This document shows, piece after piece, positions 52,401 through 64,000 of a stretch of DNA of 64,000 nt. Each line of letters begins with the position of its first letter. Positions within the stretch are counted from its first letter, which is position 1. This DNA comes from Nicotiana tabacum (taxonomy: Eukaryota; Streptophyta; Magnoliopsida; Solanales; Solanaceae). Location: assembly GCF_000715075.1 (NCBI RefSeq), contig NC_134097.1, positions 71,891,190 through 71,955,189 on the forward strand, written 5' to 3'. The position numbers and the translations under genes were made by a program. The notes beneath the pieces were generated by a model. It had not been told where the DNA came from. It was given only the letters and a program-made list of their open reading frames with translations, and did not search any database.

Positions 52401-55400
52401 TCTAGCTAGTGTAGAAGTTGTCTTGAGTTATCTTTTGCTTCTAGAGAGTCCATACCATCAGTCACTGACAGTAAGCTTTCTTGTTTTACACTAGATTATC
52501 TTCTTCCTTGAAAGGTTGACGATCTTTCACATCATTGTTTTTTCCACAGTCAAATACTTACCCTTATCGTATTTTACAAAGTAAACCCTACAATGGCATT
52601 TTTGCATGTGATTGAGAATGATCAAAGTTTATAATTTCTCTCAGAGTCAAGACGCACAATCTATAACACTTAGCTCCTCTGGAAGATACATGGGCATATG
52701 TGACAAGCGCAAGCTTCGCATATGGGAAATACCAGCAAAAGATTCTGATCAAGCAGTGCTTCAGAAAATCAGGTTACATCATACGAAAACCTTGAGCACT
52801 CTAGCTTTTCATCCAACAGAGAGGATTGTTGCAGCTGGAGATGTAACAGGAAGGATCTTAATATGGAGCGGTGTTGGGGAGCAGAATTTACCATCTGGTA
52901 ATAAACAGAGAAATGGAGGACTAATGAAGGATGTGGAGGAAAAGCCTGGAGTTAGGGGAAACGATGATGCTGATTCTTGTACCACACGGCATTGGCATTC
53001 TGCAGAAGTGAAAGTTCTCTTTTTTTCTTCTGATGGTGCCTATGTGTACTCAGGTATAAAGTAAATATAAGCAGCGTTGTTGGTTGTGTAAAGACGAGTT
53101 TAAAACCTTGTACTGATGTGGATGTTCACGTGCATAACTTATTGCATTGAAACATCATAGAAAGTGGGAACTTTTTAGGCACATCTCTTTTATTTACTTG
53201 GAATTTAGACTACAACATGAATTATATCAATTTGATGTTTACTTAACTTTAGCAACTTTTTAACTTGATCCAGGTGGGAAGGAAGGAGTTCTTGTGGTTT
53301 GGCAGTTAGACACCGGGAAGCAGAAATTTCTCCCACGAATAGGATCCCCCCTTTTGTATTTTACCATGTCATCTGATCCTTCTCTGTCCTCTGTAAGCAT
53401 ATTTGTCTATAAAGTGAAGGTAGTTGCTACTGGATTTTGTTCTTATTACTAAGTAAGTTTTTCCAGATATCTTGTGCAGATAACCAAATCCACCTTCTCA
53501 AAATGCCTTCGATGGAGGTATTGAGATCCATTCAAGGAATCAAGGTTTGTTCTTTTCCTCTCTCTGAGGCAAAACACTATTCGAAAAGATTAAGAGTGGA
53601 GAAAAAACTTCATGCCTGTCATCATTTCTCTAGGACATTGTTCTGTTTTTATAATACTTATCAAGGGAAAAAGATCCAGGTTCATTCATGCTGTTTATAT
53701 ATAAGATGAGCATCAGATAGTAAGAAAATTGGATAAGAAAGCTTCGGTGTGTTGTTTCCAAGCACTAGAACAAACAGCCATACCTGTTACTTTCAGCTCA
53801 CATTTTCCTTTTAGATTCGTATGTATTTTCTTTATATGGTCTTTTTGTAGATTGGTTATCATAACTATGAACCGTATTTATATGAGCAATGCTAAAGATC
53901 CCTCCAGCCTAATTGTTGCGGTGGTTGGAGGATCCTCTTTGCGCATGTACTATAATGTCTTTGCTTTTGTGTTTGGTTAATCCATTCAAAACACTTATCT
54001 CCATCTTACCTGATATTTTGATATAATATATTAAAATTTGCCCTTTGGGAGTCCTTACAGCTTTAATTTGCAGCTTCGTAGCACACTCCTGGACACGTTC
54101 GATGGCTCATCTGAAGGAATTGTTTTTAACTCTGCTACCGGGCTAGTTGCCATACGTTCAGAAAATTACTGTGTCCAGTTTTATAGCTTGTTCGATGACC
54201 GTGAGGTTTCTGAGGTAAATGGATTGAAAATAAGTGGCATGAGTTGATATTTTCTTTTCCATTTAGCACTAAACTTCCCCCATTAACACCCACCATCACA
54301 AAAAAGAAGAAAAAATTGGAAAAGGAAAAAGAACTTGGAACCTAATTTTGTTTTATCCTCTTTTCAGTTGCACACCTTCCTGTGGTTCTATCTTTTTGTT
54401 TCGGTCAGTTTACATGGTTGCGTCCCTGGAGTATTAGCCTTTCACTTTGATTCATAAGAGGGGTTCACCTTTACTTGCCCTTAATTGTTTGTAGGTTTTA
54501 TGGACATCTGTTGTTCCCACCTTTATGAGTAGGAGCTATGCATTCTTATTTTACAGGCAAGCTTTAGATATACTCAAATATTAGTGGGGGAGGAGGGAGG
54601 GGGATTAGGGAAGAGCAAACATTTAAACACGTAGATGTACATTTGGCAAGCAGTTCTCCTCTTGCAGTACTGCTTGAAGTATGTACTCTTTTTACTAGAG
54701 TTGGCTGTTGATTTTTCCTAATCTGTACATTTGTAGGTTCAAGTTTGTGAAAGAAGCCACCAACCAGCTGATGAAGTCACGGTATAGAATTTTTTTCCTG
54801 GTTGATCTTCATATTTAGTTGTGAAATCCTGAACAGCTATATCCCGGTATTTGGATCAGTATTATAATTTTCGATATGCTTGTGTGTGTGTGTGTGTGAA
54901 TGAATAAAAGTTCGTCTTCTGTGTGTTCGACTAGTCCACTTCAACTACATAAATTCGTACACCTAGAATTGAAAAAAAAACATTCCCTACATCCTAGAAT
55001 TAAATAACCTAAGAAATTGATTCAGCTTGTCTATTGCCTCGTATCATGTGCTTTTGCACCAAGTTTCATGCCAAAAATTGGAAATGGAACCTAATATGAC
55101 ACTAATGAATTTACATGATACTCATGAATGTAGGTGCACGTGTGGTCCTACGAGATGTTTGAAAACTGATATGTGATAAGAAATAACAGCGTCTTTCAGT
55201 CTGTGTAAGAGCCCATGCATCACCTTAGTTTCCCAGATTTCGAGCGCAAGTTTGGGGCAGAAAGTATTTTTTTTAATCCAGGAAGTGTATTTCATTAAAT
55301 AGTACCAAGAAGGTACTGCAACATGTCAAGAAGGGTAGTTACAGTGTCACAACTACCTCTCTAAATTCATATACTACAAAATTTCAACAAAATCCATATG

Positions 55401-58400
55401 ATCTAAGCTACCCTTAATCCAAAAATAAAGATTTTGTAAGCATCTATTCTTTACAAAAAATTATGCTGTTTTCCCCCTTCAAAACATCTTTTATTTCTCT
55501 CTAACCAGGTAGTCCACAAAAATGCATAATGGACAACTCTTTCCCAAGATATTCTTCTTCTTCTCCCCACTTTCTGTCCCTTCCAGCATCGTCGTAAATA
55601 CTTCACACTATGGGGCAGAAACCAAACTCAATAAGGCTAGAAGTTCAAGAGCTCAGACCAGAATGTGGATTTTCCCTTTTTTGTATTGGCTATCAAAAAC
55701 TTTTCTCTCCAACAAATATTCCTAGGAAAAGTGAAGAACGAAAAAAACTTGGCCAATATTGGCATTAATTTGGCTGTTGTACTTTGCCTTGTGCTTTGCA
55801 TCACTAAACATCTTAACTATTACGCTCCTATCTTGGGTTCCATAGTCTTCATACTATACATGACAACATAGACTCCTGGGACAAATTGCCTAGATGGTTA
55901 GAAGCCCTTCTATGTAAAACAGTAGTTTTTTTTTTTTTGAAATTAATATCATATGAACAAGCTGTTTAAAAGTTTTGAGCGTTGAAAAGTTTTTTTTTCC
56001 ATTTGTTGCAGGTGGTAGTGAATTTGGTGGCCCTCTCTCCAGAGGGTTCTATCATGATTACTGTAGAAACCAGGCTTGCTGAAGAAGGAATAGGAGGTCT
56101 TGTATGTCTGAAGTTCTGGTCATGCAGCTCTTCAAATAAAGACTTCAGTTTATCCACTGTTGTCTATGAGCCCCACAGGTTTTCTCTTGTCTAATTCTTG
56201 GAGCTCCTTGTGCTCTAATAAACTAGGCAGTACTTTTCTCCTGTAAAATCTACCTATAGTCCAGGTTCCTTTGAATTGACTTTCAAGCTCTGCTGTGTTT
56301 GCAGAGATTCTGGTATTTCATCCATCGCTTTCCACCCTTCGCGTAACATAGCTGTTAGTACTTCATGGGGTGCTGATTTCAAGGTAAGCAGATGGGTTCA
56401 ACTGACTTGCTAAATTACCCATTCTTAAATAACAGTTTGTTATTTGGTAGGTTTGGGTAGGCAGTCAGGAGATGCAACAAAAAGAGCGGATGCAAAATGC
56501 TGGATGGACATGCCATTCTGTTGGTTCTTACAAGTATGTTTGCCTTAAATTTTACATTATAGAGAAGTTGAATGGTTAGTTTTATTCTATCATGTTTACT
56601 GTAGAATGTCTAAAGAAAAATGACTACAAAGAGATAAAAACTGACCACCATGTAGAAAAATCCTAACTGTTTAAGAAAAGAGATTCGAGATGAAAACATC
56701 TCTTTCTTTGCGGTTCATTCAGTATCATTTCATTTGTACATGAGATGGTTACTTAGCACCCTAGCGATCAACTTTATGCGAACCTTCGTAGTGCGTGTCA
56801 AACTGATTAATTTTTTGTGTGAATTCGGAAATAGAGTTTTCAATTTTTTGAAATAATTTACATATTTAGAAACCACATAAAAAGTACTATGAGTTATAAT
56901 AGTTGACAATTCAAAAATATTTAAAAAGTATTTGCAAAAAATGTGGTCAATTTCTTTTTTGTTCGACTCTCCAAATAGTAATAGGTTCACATAAATTGAA
57001 AATGAGGGAGTATGATTTATGGCTGCTTGTTTGTACTCTGCCAATGTTAATGACTACAACATAATGAATCGGTAAAACCTCTATTTTCTTGTTTGACATG
57101 ATTTTCTCCCCTTAGAAAAAAGGCAATGACAGCTGCTGCCTTTTCTGGAGATGGTTCTGTGCTGGCTGTAGCTGCAGAACGAGTTATTACATTGTGGGAT
57201 CCAGAGAAGAATATTCTTGTGGCGACAGTTGGGGAGAGTCTTGAGGTAAGTTGTTGACATGCCAGTATCAATTTTACTCTTTTGTCCTATCAGAAAATAT
57301 CAATTTGACACTTCTGAGTTCAAGATTTAAATTATTTGCTTTGGTGAAAGAAAGCTTTTTACCTAGTATTTGAATCCTTTTACCTCAAGTTGTTCTTTAT
57401 GACTCAATTCTGAGTTACTGCCCAGAAAGTTCCATTGCAGATTTGATGCTCTTCTTGTGGTACTTTGTACACCTCTATTATTTGTTCCATAGTATTGATC
57501 TGTACAATATTTTCTCATTTAAACTATTTTCTTTGTGCAGCCAATCTCTTCCTTAGCATTTATTGGGAAGTCAGAGTATATTGTAACCACATCACAAGGT
57601 TCTAATGCACAAGTATCAGTTTGGAGCATGTCAAAGCTGTCTGTAGTATGGTCTTACAAGCTTAAAATAGAAGGTTTGTATATCTCTTGTTTCTCATGCT
57701 TTGGCAGTTTATGATAATTCGTAATCCCTTTTATAGAAGGTAATGTTTCTAGTATATCCATAACGTCATCAGCAGAGTATATGCTGGAAACCAAAATAGG
57801 AGTGTTACATCAAACGAAACAAAAATACAATCCTTGTTCTTCTTACAAGGAGCTTAAAACATCTAGAATTGAAACATCATAATACACCAAAAACAAAAAA
57901 GCAGAATACACTTCATCTTGATTTTCTGGAGAGGGTTGCTTATATCTTCAAAACATTTTGAGTTCCTTTCCTTCCAAACTGTCCACCAAATAGTTGTTGG
58001 GACAATTTTCCATCCGTATTAGTCTGTGGTAAAGCTTGCCCCTGAGTTCCAGCTTAGTAAGAGTTCTAAGGTTCTCCCTGGCACTAACCATCTAGTACCT
58101 CTGAGGTTTATGAACAAATCCCATAGCTGGTTGGTCACTTTACAATGTAGAAACAGATGGCTAATGTCTAAGCATCCTGTCCACACAAATAACACCCAGA
58201 TACAATTGGTATACCCCTCTTCCTTAGGTCTCCTGAGCAAGGACGGCTTCCCTAACCACCAACTAAGAAAAGCATGCCATTTGTAAGGCACCCTTACTTT
58301 GTAGTTTTGCTCCCAAGGCCATAAACTGAGTTGAGGACCCTCCTGGTTCAAATCTTTATATGCTGAGCTGACTGAGTAAATACCACTAATATGTTTCTAC

Positions 58401-61400
58401 CATCTGAGTGTATCTCCACCTTCCTGTAGTCCTTTGCCTTGTTCCAAATGTTATAAAACTCAATTATTCTGGGCACCTCCCAGTCTTGTAGGGGTCCCAT
58501 GGAAGTCAGGTTCCAACCTTGTGTAGACCAAAGTTCATTCAAAGTAACCCCCTGTTATTGGTTCAAATTATAGATGTCAGGATATAGTTGTTTTAAGCTT
58601 CCGGCACCCTACCAGTTGTCCTCCCACAATTGTGTTTTCCTTCCATCTTTCACGTTAAGACTCAACTTATCCTTCAGTCTTGGCCACAAATTCTTTTTGG
58701 ATCTCCAGAGACAGACTCCATAAGTAGTGTTAACCCCTCTAGTCATCCAAAAATTTACCTTTCCATATTTTACCCTAGTCACATTGCCCATAGTGCTTGC
58801 TCCTCCTTTGGAAATCTCCACAACCACTTCATCAAGAGGCATTTTTTTTATTAGTAAGAGGCTTTTGTTATGCTTTCTTAGATTCCCGACTTCCGACCCC
58901 CCTTTTTGCTGCTAATAGTAAGGGTCTTCCATTTAACTAAATGGATCGCTTTCTTCTCTTTCTTTCCTTGCCTTCTAGCCTCTTTTCTACACTTGCTGGT
59001 AAGGGAAATAAAGACATCATGTAGGTAGGAAAAACTGAGTTAATAATATCAATCTACCTCCCAGAGATACATAATTTGCATTCCATCTTGCAAGCTTATT
59101 TTACCACCCCTTTAAAACTTCATTCCAAATATCTTGAGGCTTATCATTTACTTCTAAGTTTCTGCTTCTAGTTCATGAGAAAAATAGACTTAATTAAGGA
59201 TGGAGACAATGGCTTCAGACAGTGTTATAAAAAGCCACCGCTTCGTCACTTAAAGCGCTGAAACAATGCGAAGTGGATTATCGGTTCAGAAGTGGAGCCA
59301 TGCGCTTGCTAGAAGTGTGCACTTAAATAATTACACACAAAATGATCCTAAGGAGAAGAGGTCAGTTCTTCGAATCTCAACTTCGAGGAATTGGATTAAT
59401 ATTGGCACTATTGTATATGAATACTGAAATTAGTTATGTTAAGTGCAATTTGATCGTTATAGTACTAAATTCATATATGTTTATATTTTTAAATATTATG
59501 AAGTGCACTTCAGATTTTTGCTTTCGGAACCAATCCCATCTAAATGTAATTGCCAATCATATTTCCACATTTTTGAAGTTTTTATAATTTTTACTTCCAA
59601 ATATACTAGGTTGGCTCTTGAATTTGAATCTTATGCACATGGAATCTAATAATCTTCCTAGAAGTTAACTGAAGCCAAGGGCTGCTGGACGTACTGATTA
59701 GTTAGTTCTATAGTCTAACCCATATTAGATTATGCATTGTGATATTCTTTATATATCGTGGAGGGGTCAAAGTCCCAAACTTTGATGACTAATATCTAGG
59801 TCAAGGGGTCATATTCATCAGGGGGAGATTTTGTTTGCTGTAGGCTCTCCTCATATCTCACTGCACTTCTATGATAAGTATTAGAGTTGCATGGTTTGGA
59901 CTACATCTAGTGCGCTATTTCTTTTTTAATGCCAAACTCAGACTGAACTTTTGGGGAAATTTTAAGCTATTTCGTGCTAATGAAATCAGTACCAAAAAAT
60001 TAATTTGCTGCTTTGGAATAAGAAATCGGCAAATGACCAAAAGATACTCAGAAACTAAGCTAATGTTTCCAAATTTTGCGCCTAGTACTCAAAACTAAAA
60101 GGTCCGAAGAAGTCTAGTAATTAATGATAAACTTGTTGCCAGGGGGTTCTGTTTGCACAATCCTTTATATTGTTATGTAATGTGTCAGACATTACCTTAA
60201 TTCATTTGTCAATGTCTCATCCAACTAGTACTTACTGATTGCTGCAGCTGTAACTTGTGCGATCGATGATTCTTTATTTGCCATCCTGGCCCTTGGTCCA
60301 AAGTCATTTGGATCTACGGATGGGGTGATCTTATTATTCAATGTTGGAGATCTTGTTCCCGCAGCGAGCTGGCTTGTAAAAAAGGTAATGATTCCTCTCC
60401 TCAATTTTGAGTTTGTTTTTCTGTTTTTCGAAGTTCAGTTGGGAACTTGATGTTAGTGGTGGTGAATCTTGATCTTGTGAAGGCTGTTGAGAAAATAATT
60501 ACCTTTTCCCTGTCTTTGTTTTTATCTATCTTCATTCTCTCGTGTTTCCTGCGCCTGGTGTACAGATGTTTTTTTGTGTTGAATTTTTGCGTCTCTTCTA
60601 TTTTGCTGTCACCTTCAATCTTCAGAAGACGCCATTTGCAGTTGTGTTGTGTGTATTTTTCTGACACTGTTTCTTGCCTTTCTAGTTTAGTTCAGACATT
60701 GGCGACATAATGCATCTTCTAGTCTTTCTTCTAAGGCGGAAATGCCATCTATAAATGGGGTCAGAACTGGATGTCTTTACTTTGTTTGCATCTCATTCTT
60801 TCTCTTTATAGGCAAAAGGTGCTTCACTTGCTTTTATTCGCGGACGTCCTAACTCGGAGGGTGGTGTTACTGATGGCAAATCAGTGCAGTTGCTGTTAGC
60901 TTACCTAAACAGTGATCATGAATATGCTCTTTTTGATCCACTCAACAGTCACACCCACATACATAAGATTAGCCGAGGAAGTCTCACTGATCTTGAGGAA
61001 ACAGGTGTGTACCATTTTGTCTGCCTAAGTTCATGTCTAATATGTCAAAAGCTTTTATGCATCTCAGTTTCTGGCCTTTATTACTCTGGTGATATACAGG
61101 TGCCTTTTGTGGTTTTATTTTATGTGTGGCAAGGTGCTTCAGACTACCTTGGGTTGAGCCAGTACCAAAGTATATGAAATAAAACCTTGTTCTTAGAAAC
61201 TTTAAGGGGCACTACAAGCCTTAAAATGATAGAGTGCCCTGAGGTAAAGATGTATGATTACTGCATGATGTCTTGTGATTAGTGCTGGCAAAATGAGCCC
61301 ATATTTTGTCAACCCGCCCAATCTGCCCATATTTTAATGTGTTGGATGAGTGATATTTAAGTTGGGTAAAATTTAGGCTTCAACCAATATTCAACCCGTA

Positions 61401-62477
61401 AAAATATGGGTATTCATGGGTAAAATATGGGTTAGCCTAATGGGTTGTCTTCCAGCTTTTGCTCACTAAGATACCTGATACTATTATTTTTGAACTCCTC
61501 TTCCTTCATTTGTTTCTTCTTAGTATAGTTGACTATGTGAATATTTTTTTTCCTACTAAACATTGTAAGTATTGTTTAGTATTCTGTAGAAGTTTTTGCA
61601 GAAAATATCTTGTTCTTTCTGGGGGGATTTAACTGGGCTATTGTTGATCTTGTTCTTTCTAGGTGCATATTTAAATACCAAAAATAGTTTAAAAACCAGA
61701 AGCAAATTTGTATAGTTTTCCCATTTGTTTTTCAAGAGTACATGTTAAGAGAATTTTTTTTAATCACTTGTACTACGTGACTTTAAATAAAAGGTACTCA
61801 AGATTATATTTAAGAATTCAGATTTTTGCTCTTTTTCCTTTTATTATTAGTAGTACTATTATTATTATTATATATTTTTGAATTTGTTTAGTTTTATATT
61901 GGATTGAAGACAATATATGAACAAAGTGGGAAATGCACAAAGTCATATATTATTAGTGATATTGCTTGAAGTACATTAAGCATGAGTAACTTAAATTTAC
62001 AATATGATAGTCAAATTTGAATAAATTTAATAATGAAGAATATATATTGTTCCAGTTAAGCTTATGTCTAAATAATCTGAAAATTAAAAAATTGCACTTG
62101 AAAATTACACTCAAGAAAATATGGGTTAACACCTTCTCAAAAAAAATTCCCTCTCAAGAAAATATGGGTTAACTCATATTCAACCCGCCCATTTGAGACC
62201 CAATCCGTTTTTGACTCGCATGAAATATGACTGTCATGACTGATGAAACTATATGCTCATCCTATCTGCAGGAAAGTTTGGTTATGCATCTATCTACGGG
62301 GACCTACCAGAATTTAGCTTAAAGAAAAAACAAGCTCCATTAATCACATCAGTGCCATCAGAAAGGCATTGGGAAACTCTATTTAGTGGACCATCTCACA
62401 ATCTTCCTCCTCTTACTAAATTGTGTTCGCTATTTCTTGAATCATTATTGGAGAAGAGGAGTAGTGCAGTTGAATGA
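49408..62477 (+). CDS. WDR75: WD40 protein WDR75/UTP17-like, SSU processome (16 exons, 801 aa)
   Basis: Coding exons: 49,408-49,527; 49,605-49,790; 50,463-50,642; 52,645-53,053; 53,274-53,392; 53,467-53,544; 54,074-54,214; 54,737-54,781; 56,012-56,178; 56,305-56,383; 56,451-56,533; 57,116-57,245; 57,541-57,673; 60,248-60,384; 60,812-61,004; 62,272-62,477. All introns are GT-AG and phases agree, giving 2,406 nt. Length matches WDR75 (about 830 aa in human). WD40 blades are visible: LEGHKALVTSVVV with SHDGTIKYWDF, CDKRKLRIWEIP, AFHPTERIVAAGDVTGRILIW, GGKEGVLVVWQLDTGKQKFLPRIG, AFSGDGSVLAVAAERVITLW. WDR75/UTP17 belongs to the tUTP group that starts pre-18S rRNA processing in the nucleolus. The start was chosen as the first ATG after a short leader, with blade 1 beginning at once. 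Everything is intact, so the gene is probably functional. Intron 13 is 2.6 kb and carries a LINE remnant. Confidence 0.88.
50643..52644 (+). other. Intron 3 of the WD40 gene
   Basis: About 2 kb between GAG|gtata and ctcag|AGTCAA. I see no nested gene or defined element; short open frames inside are not conserved-looking. Confidence 0.6.
54881..54898 (+). repeat. TG dinucleotide microsatellite in intron 8
   Basis: Nine TG units in a row, a candidate length-variable marker. Confidence 0.9.
55263..55720 (-). mobile_element. Possible LINE 3'-end remnant in intron 8
   Basis: A poly-T start (55,268-55,275) is followed by minus-strand text resembling the degraded C-terminus of plant L1-type ORF2 (LSIMHFCGLPG, REIKDVLKGENS). 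It is heavily mutated and no target duplication was found. Confidence 0.35.
56534..57115. other. Intron 11 with a degenerate Stowaway-like end
   Basis: Near 56,985-57,012 the text AAATTGAAAATGAGGGAGTA resembles the right end of a Stowaway element like that at 47,907. The matching left end is not visible, so this may be a decayed or partial MITE. Confidence 0.35.
57790..58860 (-). mobile_element. LINE ORF2 C-terminal remnant in intron 13
   Basis: Minus-strand fragments encode the 3' part of a plant L1-type ORF2: GVCLWRSKKNLWPRLKDKLSL with GRKTQLWEDNW, then the zinc-binding RVT domain (KVRVPYKWHAFLSWW, CLDISHLFLHCKVTNQLW). Further broken text (WWTVWKERNSKCFE) lies toward 57,960. The frames carry stops. 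Being antisense to the host gene, it is removed with the intron. Confidence 0.75.
61280..62215. repeat. Intron 15 repeat with ATATGGGT / AACCCGCCC motifs
   Basis: Motifs such as CCCATATTTTGTCAACCCGCC near 61,300 recur as AAAATATGGGTTAACTCAT and CAACCCGCCCATTTGAGACC near 62,155-62,205, partly inverted, around an AT-rich centre. This is the look of a decayed non-autonomous hAT-type element in the intron. Ends and target duplications are not defined. Confidence 0.4.
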
Positions 62478-63360
62478 TCGCCTGTAGTCCAGTTGAGCTT
62501 TGTTGAAAGGCAGAATCGCTGGTGTAACCGAGGTCGTTGTCATCATTGGGATTTAACCCATTGTAGCTGAGAGAGCTGCCATTCCTGCACATATCTTACT
62601 AGCTGGCAGCTCCAGGGTGTGAATGGTGGAGTCCACTTATAATCAGGTCCAAGAAGCGAATCAGCCGTTCCATAGAGCTGTCTGAGTTAAAGAAAAAATG
62701 GCCAGATTGAGTGGGTTTGAAAATTTTGGTAGCATGAGTTTAGTCTGGATGCTTAATATTTTTTTTTACATGTAACTTAATGAGCCTGCAAAGATAGTAG
62801 GAATTTCAATACTGAATAGATGTACGAATTATCTCTTGAGCAAATGCTTCTTCGGTTAGTCATGTTGTGCCTAGTAGTATATGATTCTGTGTAACATTCA
62901 TGGAGCGCACTAGACTCGCTGTTGAACTGTTGAGCTTTTGGTTTATGAACATTTCAACTGCCTGACTTATGAGCGTAACTGGCTTACAAGTCAATTCTCA
63001 GGCGAAGAGATGATCTGTCTTGTTTTTTCTTTCCATTGATTGTCGATTCCTTGTGGAGTTAAGTTGCACTTCTGGTACATTTGGCATGGAATTATGTCTT
63101 ATTTTATGAAGATTATTATTTTATTTTTATCGTGTTTCGGTTATGATTGGTGTTCAAAATAGGTGCATGAATCGTGATAATAACATGATGAAAATTATAG
63201 GCTAGAAAAATATTATTATCGTTAATGATAAGTATAAAAATAGAGTTCTAGTGATAAGTGTGTATAATATTGGAATGCTCTTTTTGAGCAGTAAAATTTG
63301 AAAACATCTCTCAAGTGTTCGTTGAAAGAAGTATTATCGGTAAGAGTAGGAATAATTGTT
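62478..63360 (+). other. 3' flank and probable 3' UTR of the WD40 gene
   Basis: After the stop codon no further coding frame is seen. The first few hundred bases are plausibly the 3' UTR; I could not fix a poly(A) site. Later bases are AT-rich and featureless. Confidence 0.45.
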
Positions 63361-63366
63361 AAGGAA

Positions 63367-63520
63367 ACAACAACTACCCAGTAAGATTCCACATAGTGGA
63401 ATCTGGGAAGGGTAGTGTGTACGCAAACCTTACCCCTGCCCTGGTAGGACAAAGAGGCTGTTTCCGATGGACCCTCGGCTCAGAATGACGGAAATAGAGA
63501 AAAACAAGGAAAATAAGAAG
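63367..63520 (+). mobile_element. SINE-like repeat, second copy
   Basis: CAACAACTACCCAGTAAGATT leads into GGGAAGGGTAGTGTGTACGC, CTTACCCCTGCCCTGG, and GACCCTCGGCTCAG, matching the family at 277-429, with an A-rich tail after 63,500. No clear target duplication was identified. Confidence 0.65.
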
Positions 63521-63649
63521 TAAAAAGAATTCATTAGTAACTTCAGTAAAAATTATTATAGTAACATAAGCATAAAAACTACATAAGCATAAAAATCAAA
63601 AGATGAATGACATGCAATAACAGTAGCCAGAGTCTAGGGAATCTAAGAT

Positions 63650-64000
63650 AAACAACAAGAATAGCGTGGGTTCAACATAAACTGCAAACCATCTAAGATC
63701 AACCCCAATCCAACCCCGCCTCGCCCCCGGCATGCAGAAAGGCAAGCTCTACTACCCCTATCCTACAACTCTAATGCTAGTCCTCCAGGCCTTCCTATCA
63801 AGGGCCATGTCCTCGGAAATCTGCAGACGAACCATGTCCTGCCTGATCACCTCTCCCCAATACTTCTTAGGTCTCCCTCTACCTCTTCTCGTGCCCACCA
63901 CGGCCAACCGCTCACACCTCCTCACCGGCGCATCGATGTTTCTCCTCTGCACGTGTCCGAACCATCTGAGCCTCGCTTCCCGCATCTTGTCATCCATAGG
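63650..64000 (-). mobile_element. RTE-type LINE ORF2 3' end (runs off the window)
   Basis: The minus-strand frame from 63,997 down to 63,758 encodes [20 protein letters not shown] and [18 protein letters not shown], the typical C-terminus of plant RTE-clade LINE ORF2, with a stop after IRVVG. The 3' UTR-like part continues to about 63,650. The rest of the element lies beyond the window. Confidence 0.85.

Noticed and set aside
52252..52494. 80-codon frame in intron 3 as an extra exon
   Set aside because: It lacks WD40-like text and suitable phase, and exons 3 and 4 connect directly in frame with the expected domain continuity.
58026..58286. Plus-strand frames in intron 13 as alternative exons
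   Set aside because: They are antisense to a recognisable LINE ORF2, and exons 13 and 14 join in phase without them.
1..64000. CRISPR arrays, tRNA or rRNA genes, bacterial-type defence systems
   Set aside because: No regularly spaced repeats, cloverleaf-like sequences or prokaryotic genes were seen. The TGGTATCAGAGC matches are primer sites, not tRNA genes.

Overview
The window is plant nuclear DNA. It has one spliced gene with clean GT-AG introns, LTR retrotransposons, a SINE with target duplications, a Stowaway MITE, and a large cluster of integrated pararetrovirus (Caulimoviridae) sequence. The virus is organised like a solendovirus (tobacco vein clearing virus group), known as endogenous copies in Nicotiana, so I infer a Solanaceae genome, most likely Nicotiana. 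The species cannot be proved from the sequence alone.

Layout. 1-899: part of a dispersed host repeat carrying a SINE. 900-23,445: a mosaic of about 17 fragments in both orientations, all from one endogenous pararetrovirus (EPRV) genotype. Its sense gene order is promoter/TATA, tRNA-Met primer site, leader, two small paralogous ORFs (called A and B here), a movement-protein/coat polyprotein, protease-RT-RNase H, and a transactivator-like ORF. The cluster is flanked by a 337-bp direct duplication of host repeat DNA, and an uninterrupted paralogue of that host repeat lies at 47.4-48.5 kb. 25,526-34,637: a decayed SIRE-like Ty1/copia element (+ strand), RT mostly deleted, with an extra coding region before the 3' LTR. 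34,709-45,541: a decayed chromodomain Ty3/gypsy element (- strand; Tekay/Del-like) with 2.8-kb LTRs and a nested 754-bp hAT-type element in gag. 45.5-47.3 kb: probable gypsy remnants. 47.4-48.5 kb: second copy of the host repeat, with a Stowaway MITE.

49,408-62,477 holds the only clear host gene: a 16-exon, 801-codon WD40 gene homologous to WDR75/UTP17, a small-subunit processome protein. A telo-box in its proximal promoter suits a ribosome-biogenesis role. Its introns carry LINE and other repeat remnants. The window ends in a SINE-like repeat and the 3' end of an RTE-type LINE (- strand).

The most notable feature is the EPRV array: junctions with microhomology or short templated filler, chimeric open frames across viral fragments, a recent 830-bp tandem duplication (829/830 identical by eye), inverted copies able to make dsRNA, and a flanking host duplication whose 98% identity suggests fairly recent integration. 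Most viral genes carry stops or frameshifts. One RT frame is fully open but has changes at motif positions. I found no CRISPR, tRNA or rRNA genes and no bacterial-type operons.
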